Shown piece by piece: positions 13,871 through 16,626 of a stretch of 16,626 nt of DNA. This stretch comes from JBBDNT01 sp040877445 (GTDB taxonomy: Bacteria > Planctomycetota > Planctomycetia > Planctomycetales > Planctomycetaceae). Each line of letters opens with the position of its first letter. The stretch's first letter is position 1. The notes below the pieces were generated by a model. That model did no database searches. It was given only the letters and a program-made list of their open reading frames with translations, and was not told the DNA's origin. Made by a program: the position numbers and the translations under genes. The stretch lies in the NCBI GenBank assembly GCA_040877445.1, contig JBBDNT010000219.1, positions 1 through 16,626 of the forward strand, given 5' to 3'.

Positions 13871-14278
13871 GGGAGAGATCGGCCTGCGGCGACGGTCGCA
13901 TTGCTTCGGCGCGACATCGTCGGCGAGGCGCCTCCTCCGCCCCTGCTTGATGCAAACCGTTCCAGCGGCGCGACCAACTCGACCGGTTCGGAGTGCGGCC
14001 CCTTGCCCCCGTCGCTCTCCCCCAAACGCCCTCTCCCAAAAAAGGAAGGGGGACTCCGCGCGCAACCGTCGGCGAATAGCGGGCAGGAACGCGCCGCGCA
14101 GACATCGGCGTCGTGGTCGAGTATCCTGAAAGTCGATCCGACGGGAGAAATCCAGCTCGAACGCGTCGGCGAGCCGGCCGCCTATCGAATGAGGCGGGCG
14201 CGATCTCGGGCAGAAACGGCCGCGCTCCGATAAGCAGCGGCAGAAGCGCGCAACGATCGAATCGACGACGAGGAAATC

Positions 14279-14320
14279 ATGGTCCCCTCTCGACAAGCAT
14301 TTGGAATCGATTCGCCTTGA
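14279..14320 (+). CDS. Short upstream ORF (13 codons) overlapping the next start (TGATG)
   Basis: ATG at 14279 preceded by GAGGAA (14270-14275), encoding MVPSRQAFGIDSP and stopping at TGA 14318-14320, whose A is the first base of the ATG of the next gene. The good ribosome site belongs to this short frame, while the membrane-protein ATG has none of its own. This suggests translational coupling through a leader peptide. Alternatively a frameshift has split one gene. Confidence 0.45.
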   Translation: MVPSRQAFGIDSP

Positions 14321-14523
14321 TGGTCGGCAAGGTTCTTGCCGTCATCATGGCTTTCGGGTCTGTCTCAGGCATCATTACGAACGCGCGATATCTTCAGAGG
14401 TATGGGAGCGAGCGCGAGGGGTTTCCATATGCGGTCGCAGGATTGATCTTCGCCGCCTATGTCCTGGTGGCGTGCATTCGGGTGCTGAGGATTCGCTTTC
14501 GCGACCGCAATGAAGCAGCGTGA
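14320..14523 (+). CDS. Small two-helix membrane protein, lower G+C
   Basis: 67 residues: helix 1 about 4-20 (KVLAVIMAFGSVSGIIT), a polar loop (NARYLQRYGSEREGF), helix 2 about 37-57 (AVAGLIFAAYVLVACIRVL), and a basic tail (RIRFRDRNEAA). I do not recognise the family. The two-helix plan and basic cytoplasmic tail resemble many small bacterial membrane proteins. Base composition is visibly lower in G+C, with more A/T-ending codons than neighbours, which suggests later acquisition. The ATG is chosen for its TGATG overlap with the preceding short ORF; the frame extends upstream to 14113 but enters repeats. The downstream membrane-protein gene lies 57 bases further in the same direction. Confidence 0.6.
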   Translation: MVGKVLAVIMAFGSVSGIITNARYLQRYGSEREGFPYAVAGLIFAAYVLVACIRVLRIRFRDRNEAA

Positions 14524-14580
14524 GCGATCGGACTGCGAAGTGCGCCGCTTCACTTGCGTAATATTCCTCCATTCCCGCCC

Positions 14581-15507
14581 ATGCCCGACTGCACCATCAT
14601 CGGCGGGGGATTCGACGGACTCGTGCGGACAGACCTAGTCTCGCTCGCCGGCGGCATCGGGTTGCTCGCCCTCTGCATGGCGATGCGTCCCGCGCGGGCG
14701 GTCGTCGCCGAGACGTCGCTCGTCGCCCCCTGGCGATGGCTGATCGTCGGAGTGGGCGTCGTCTCCGTGGCATTCGTCGGACAGGCGTCCGGATTGATTC
14801 CCGAGCGATGGGCCGGGCGATGCGACTATCTCGCCGCCGTCGCGTTGCTCGCCCCGCCGATCGCGGTGCTCGGCGCGCGGCGTCCCGGGGCAGGGGTGTG
14901 GGGTTGGTTCGTCGTGTTGCCGATGGTCTGCGTGCTCGGTCTGCCGGCCGTCACGGGCGGTTGGTGGCGCGGAGGGGAAGTCGCTCCGCTACGGCTCGAA
15001 TGGCCGCCGCTGATCGGATTCGCGCTGGTGCTGGTGATGGGCGTCGGGAACTATGTGGGGACGCGGTTCACGCTGCCGGCGCTCCTGTATGGCGCGGCGG
15101 TCGCGCTGCACGCCGCCCCCGCGAGCGAGTTCGTCGCCGTCGATCGCCCCGCCGCTTCGATGCTCGCTTCGGGATCGCTCGTCGGTCTGGGGGTTGCCGC
15201 GTGGCTCGCGGTCCGCGCGGCGCGGCAGGCTCCCGCGGCACGGCATCCGCTCGATTCCCTGTGGCTCGACTTCCGCGACCTGTTCGGCATCGTATGGGCG
15301 AAACGCGCGCTGGAGCGGGTGAATCACTCGGCCCGCGCGCAGCGATGGCCGGTCCGGCTGCACCTGGACGGCTTCGCCCCGGTCGAAGGGGACGCGCCGG
15401 CGTCGATCGACCCGGAAACGAGCGAGCGCATCGAAACCTTGTTGCGGTGGCTGCTGAAGCGATTCGTGGAACCGGACTGGATCGACCGCCGACTGAACCG
15501 CGCCTGA
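14581..15507 (+). CDS. Polytopic membrane protein of unknown family
   Basis: 308 residues from ATG 14581; a TTG at 14554 would add nine residues (RNIPPFPP) and neither has a strong ribosome site. About seven hydrophobic segments: roughly 18-36, 50-68, 82-98, 105-125, 139-157, 164-180 and 197-213. The last 90 residues are soluble (HPLDSLWLDFRDLFGIVWAKRALERVNHSARAQRWPVRLHLDGF, then ETSERIETLLRWLLKRFVEPDWIDRRLNRA), rich in Trp and Arg. I do not recognise a family or motif. The helical cytosolic tail after a seven-helix bundle recalls receptor-type sensors, but no kinase, cyclase or output motif is visible. High G+C, consistent with the host. Confidence 0.75.
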   Translation: MPDCTIIGGGFDGLVRTDLVSLAGGIGLLALCMAMRPARAVVAETSLVAPWRWLIVGVGVVSVAFVGQASGLIPERWAGRCDYLAAVALLAPPIAVLGARRPGAGVWGWFVVLPMVCVLGLPAVTGGWWRGGEVAPLRLEWPPLIGFALVLVMGVGNYVGTRFTLPALLYGAAVALHAAPASEFVAVDRPAASMLASGSLVGLGVAAWLAVRAARQAPAARHPLDSLWLDFRDLFGIVWAKRALERVNHSARAQRWPVRLHLDGFAPVEGDAPASIDPETSERIETLLRWLLKRFVEPDWIDRRLNRA

Positions 15508-15568
15508 GAAGCTGTTTTCGACCGACGCCGGAGGACTCCTTGGTTCCGTCATAGGCCTCCGCACGACG

Positions 15569-15605
15569 GGCGGGTAGGACGGATTACAAATCCGTCCTAC
15601 CCGCC
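15569..15605. terminator. Perfect 17-bp GTAGGACGGATT palindrome between convergent genes
   Basis: GGCGGGTAGGACGGATT (15569-15585), loop ACA, AATCCGTCCTACCCGCC (15589-15605). It lies between two convergent stop codons (15507 and 15644) and could act as a bidirectional terminator, though there is no T run. It is also a copy of the dispersed palindrome family at 1211-1317 and 5407-5442. Confidence 0.7.
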
Positions 15606-15643
15606 GCGCGTGGATTTCGATCGGCCGGCACCTGCCGACGTGC

Positions 15644-16528
15644 TCACGTTGTCCGCCTCGGCGGAGCGGACCGCCCGAGTTCCAGCCAGGCCTGCGGAAG
15701 ATAGCGGGCCACGTCGGAGGCGATCAGGCCGGGTTGCGAGAGGTCGGCCGCGGCGAGATCACCGGCCAGACCGTGCAGGTGAGCGCCGAGCCGGGCCGCG
15801 GCGAACGGTTCCGATCCCTGTGCCAGCAGGGCGGCGATCAGACCCGTGAGCACATCCCCGGTGCCGCCGGTCGCCATGCCGGGGTTGCCGGTCTCGTTGA
15901 TCGCGATGAGCTCGCCGTCGGTGACGACGGTCCCGCGTCCTTTCAGTACGAGCACCACGCCCTGCGCGCGGGCGAACTCGGCCGCCAGCTCTTCGCGGTG
16001 CGATTGAATCGCCGCCACGTCGCGGCCGCACAGCCGGGAGAACTCCGCCGGGTGCGGCGTGAGAATCCGCGGGCCGGGATGCGCGCCGAGAACTCCCGGA
16101 AGTTGCGCCAGCAGGTTGAGCGCGTCGGCATCGACGACCAGCGGCCGATCGACCGTCGAGTACATCCACTGCGCGAGATCGCGCAGCGCGTCCGACTGCC
16201 CCCATCCCGGACCGATGGCGATCGCGTCGTGCCGAGCGATGGCATCGTGCAATTCCTCCCGCGCCGCGGCGGCGATTCGCCCGCGATCGTCCTCGGCCAA
16301 GGGGATGGTGAGCCACGACGGTTCGATCGCCGCGACGATCGGCACGATGGAACTCGGCGCCGCGAGGAAGACGAGGCCCGCCCCGCCCCGCAACGCGCCC
16401 AATCCCGCAAGCGCCGGTGCTCCGCTCATCCCCTGGCTGCCGCCGACGATCAGCACCCGGCCGAACGTCCCCTTGTGGGAATCGGCCGGGCGCTCGGGGA
16501 GGGCGGGGAGATCGGTGACGCGGTGCAT
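15644..16528 (-). CDS. nnrD: ADP/ATP-dependent (S)-NAD(P)H-hydrate dehydratase
   Basis: 294 residues, the stand-alone C-terminal YjeF (carbohydrate-kinase-like) domain that repairs hydrated NAD(P)H. Motifs: GRVLIVGGSQGMSGAPALAGLGALRGGAGLV (24-53), IAIGPGWGQ (103-111), PLVVDADALNLL (129-140), LTPHPAEFSRL (156-166), KGRGTVVTDG (196-205) and the nucleotide/catalytic motif NPGMATGGTGDVLTG (215-229) with the conserved Asp225. The epimerase partner domain (YjeF_N, nnrE) is not fused and not in the window. ATG 16528 is a natural start just before the conserved region. No Shine-Dalgarno is present; the heptad array begins 8 bases upstream. It is convergent with the orphan membrane protein. Confidence 0.95.
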   Translation of the reverse strand: MHRVTDLPALPERPADSHKGTFGRVLIVGGSQGMSGAPALAGLGALRGGAGLVFLAAPSSIVPIVAAIEPSWLTIPLAEDDRGRIAAAAREELHDAIARHDAIAIGPGWGQSDALRDLAQWMYSTVDRPLVVDADALNLLAQLPGVLGAHPGPRILTPHPAEFSRLCGRDVAAIQSHREELAAEFARAQGVVLVLKGRGTVVTDGELIAINETGNPGMATGGTGDVLTGLIAALLAQGSEPFAAARLGAHLHGLAGDLAAADLSQPGLIASDVARYLPQAWLELGRSAPPRRTT

Positions 16529-16535
16529 GGTCGAG

Positions 16536-16626
16536 GGTTGAAGGTTGAGGGTTGAAGGTTGAGGGTTGAAGGTTGAAGGTTGAAGGTTGAAGTTTGAAGG
16601 TTGAAGGTTGAAGGTTGAAGTTTGAA
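16536..16626. repeat. Heptanucleotide tandem array (GGTTGAA)13, continues past the window
   Basis: Thirteen uninterrupted 7-base units to the window edge: nine GGTTGAA, two GGTTGAG (units 2 and 4) and two GTTTGAA (units 9 and 13). It starts 8 bases upstream of the nnrD ATG and therefore occupies its ribosome-binding and promoter-proximal region; the transcribed strand reads TTCAACC. Confidence 0.92.

Larger units (their letters stand above)
13437..14278. other. Long repeat- and hairpin-rich gap without a convincing gene
   Basis: 842 bases holding heptads (13479-13527), hairpins at 13551-13577, 13607-13636, 13783-13829 and 13854-13870, and pyrimidine-rich low-complexity sequence near 14010-14050. 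The longest plus-strand frame (13733-14233) runs through these hairpins, is proline/arginine/serine-rich with no recognisable domain, and I do not call it a gene. It sits between divergent transcription units. Confidence 0.65.

Noticed and set aside
13733..14233. 166-codon plus-strand frame in the repeat-rich gap
   Set aside because: It runs through several perfect hairpins and low-complexity sequence; no recognisable protein features.
16536..16626. CRISPR array
   Set aside because: Units are contiguous 7-mers with no spacers; this is a simple tandem repeat.

Overview
The window (about 65-70% G+C by eye) reads like chromosomal DNA of a planctomycete. The main reasons are isolated genes separated by repeat-rich gaps, many weak or absent ribosome-binding sites, a LURP-one-like protein, a DUF456 protein, a PilZ protein and a large secreted protein without an obvious family, and several dispersed palindromic and 7-base tandem repeats of a kind I associate with that phylum. 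This assignment is inferred from style; no rRNA or other marker gene is present.

Layout. 1-1187 (-): a secreted TlpA/thioredoxin-fold protein that runs off the left edge. An in-frame TGA sits exactly where the first active-site cysteine is expected, and the frame stays open and recognisably TlpA-like for 183 codons beyond it. 1188-1535: gap with an inverted pair of palindromic repeats. 1536-2099 (-) LURP-one-related protein and 2293-2850 (+) DUF456 membrane protein, divergent. 3123-3440 (+) small TPR protein, convergent with 3466-5268 (-), a large exported protein, possibly of alpha/alpha-toroid lyase type. 5269-5749: gap with two palindromes. 5750-6220 (+) PilZ protein, convergent with 6241-6822 (-) LOG-family phosphoribohydrolase. 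6823-7390: a nested inverted-repeat element. 7391-8467 (-) leuB. 8468-8758: heptad repeats. 8759-9961 (-) HlyD-type membrane-fusion protein, divergent from 10248-10715 (+) a universal stress protein. 10789-13436 (-): a two-gene cation transport operon, a short MgtE-like protein whose end overlaps the start of a KefB/C-type antiporter with a NAD-binding domain. 13437-14278: about 840 bases of hairpins and repeats with no convincing gene. 14279-14523 (+): a 13-codon upstream ORF overlapping (TGATG) a 67-residue membrane protein of lower G+C. 14581-15507 (+) an orphan polytopic membrane protein, convergent with 15644-16528 (-) nnrD; a perfect 17-bp palindrome separates them. 16536-16626: thirteen 7-base repeats running off the right edge.

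The genes do not form one pathway. The only clear functional unit is the mgtE-kefB/C-like pair (divalent cation transport with proton-coupled monovalent cation transport). The strongest candidates for something new are the UGA-containing TlpA gene, with a bacterial-SECIS-like hairpin directly after the UGA, and the recurrence of four different 7-base tandem repeats in the 5' regions of four genes.
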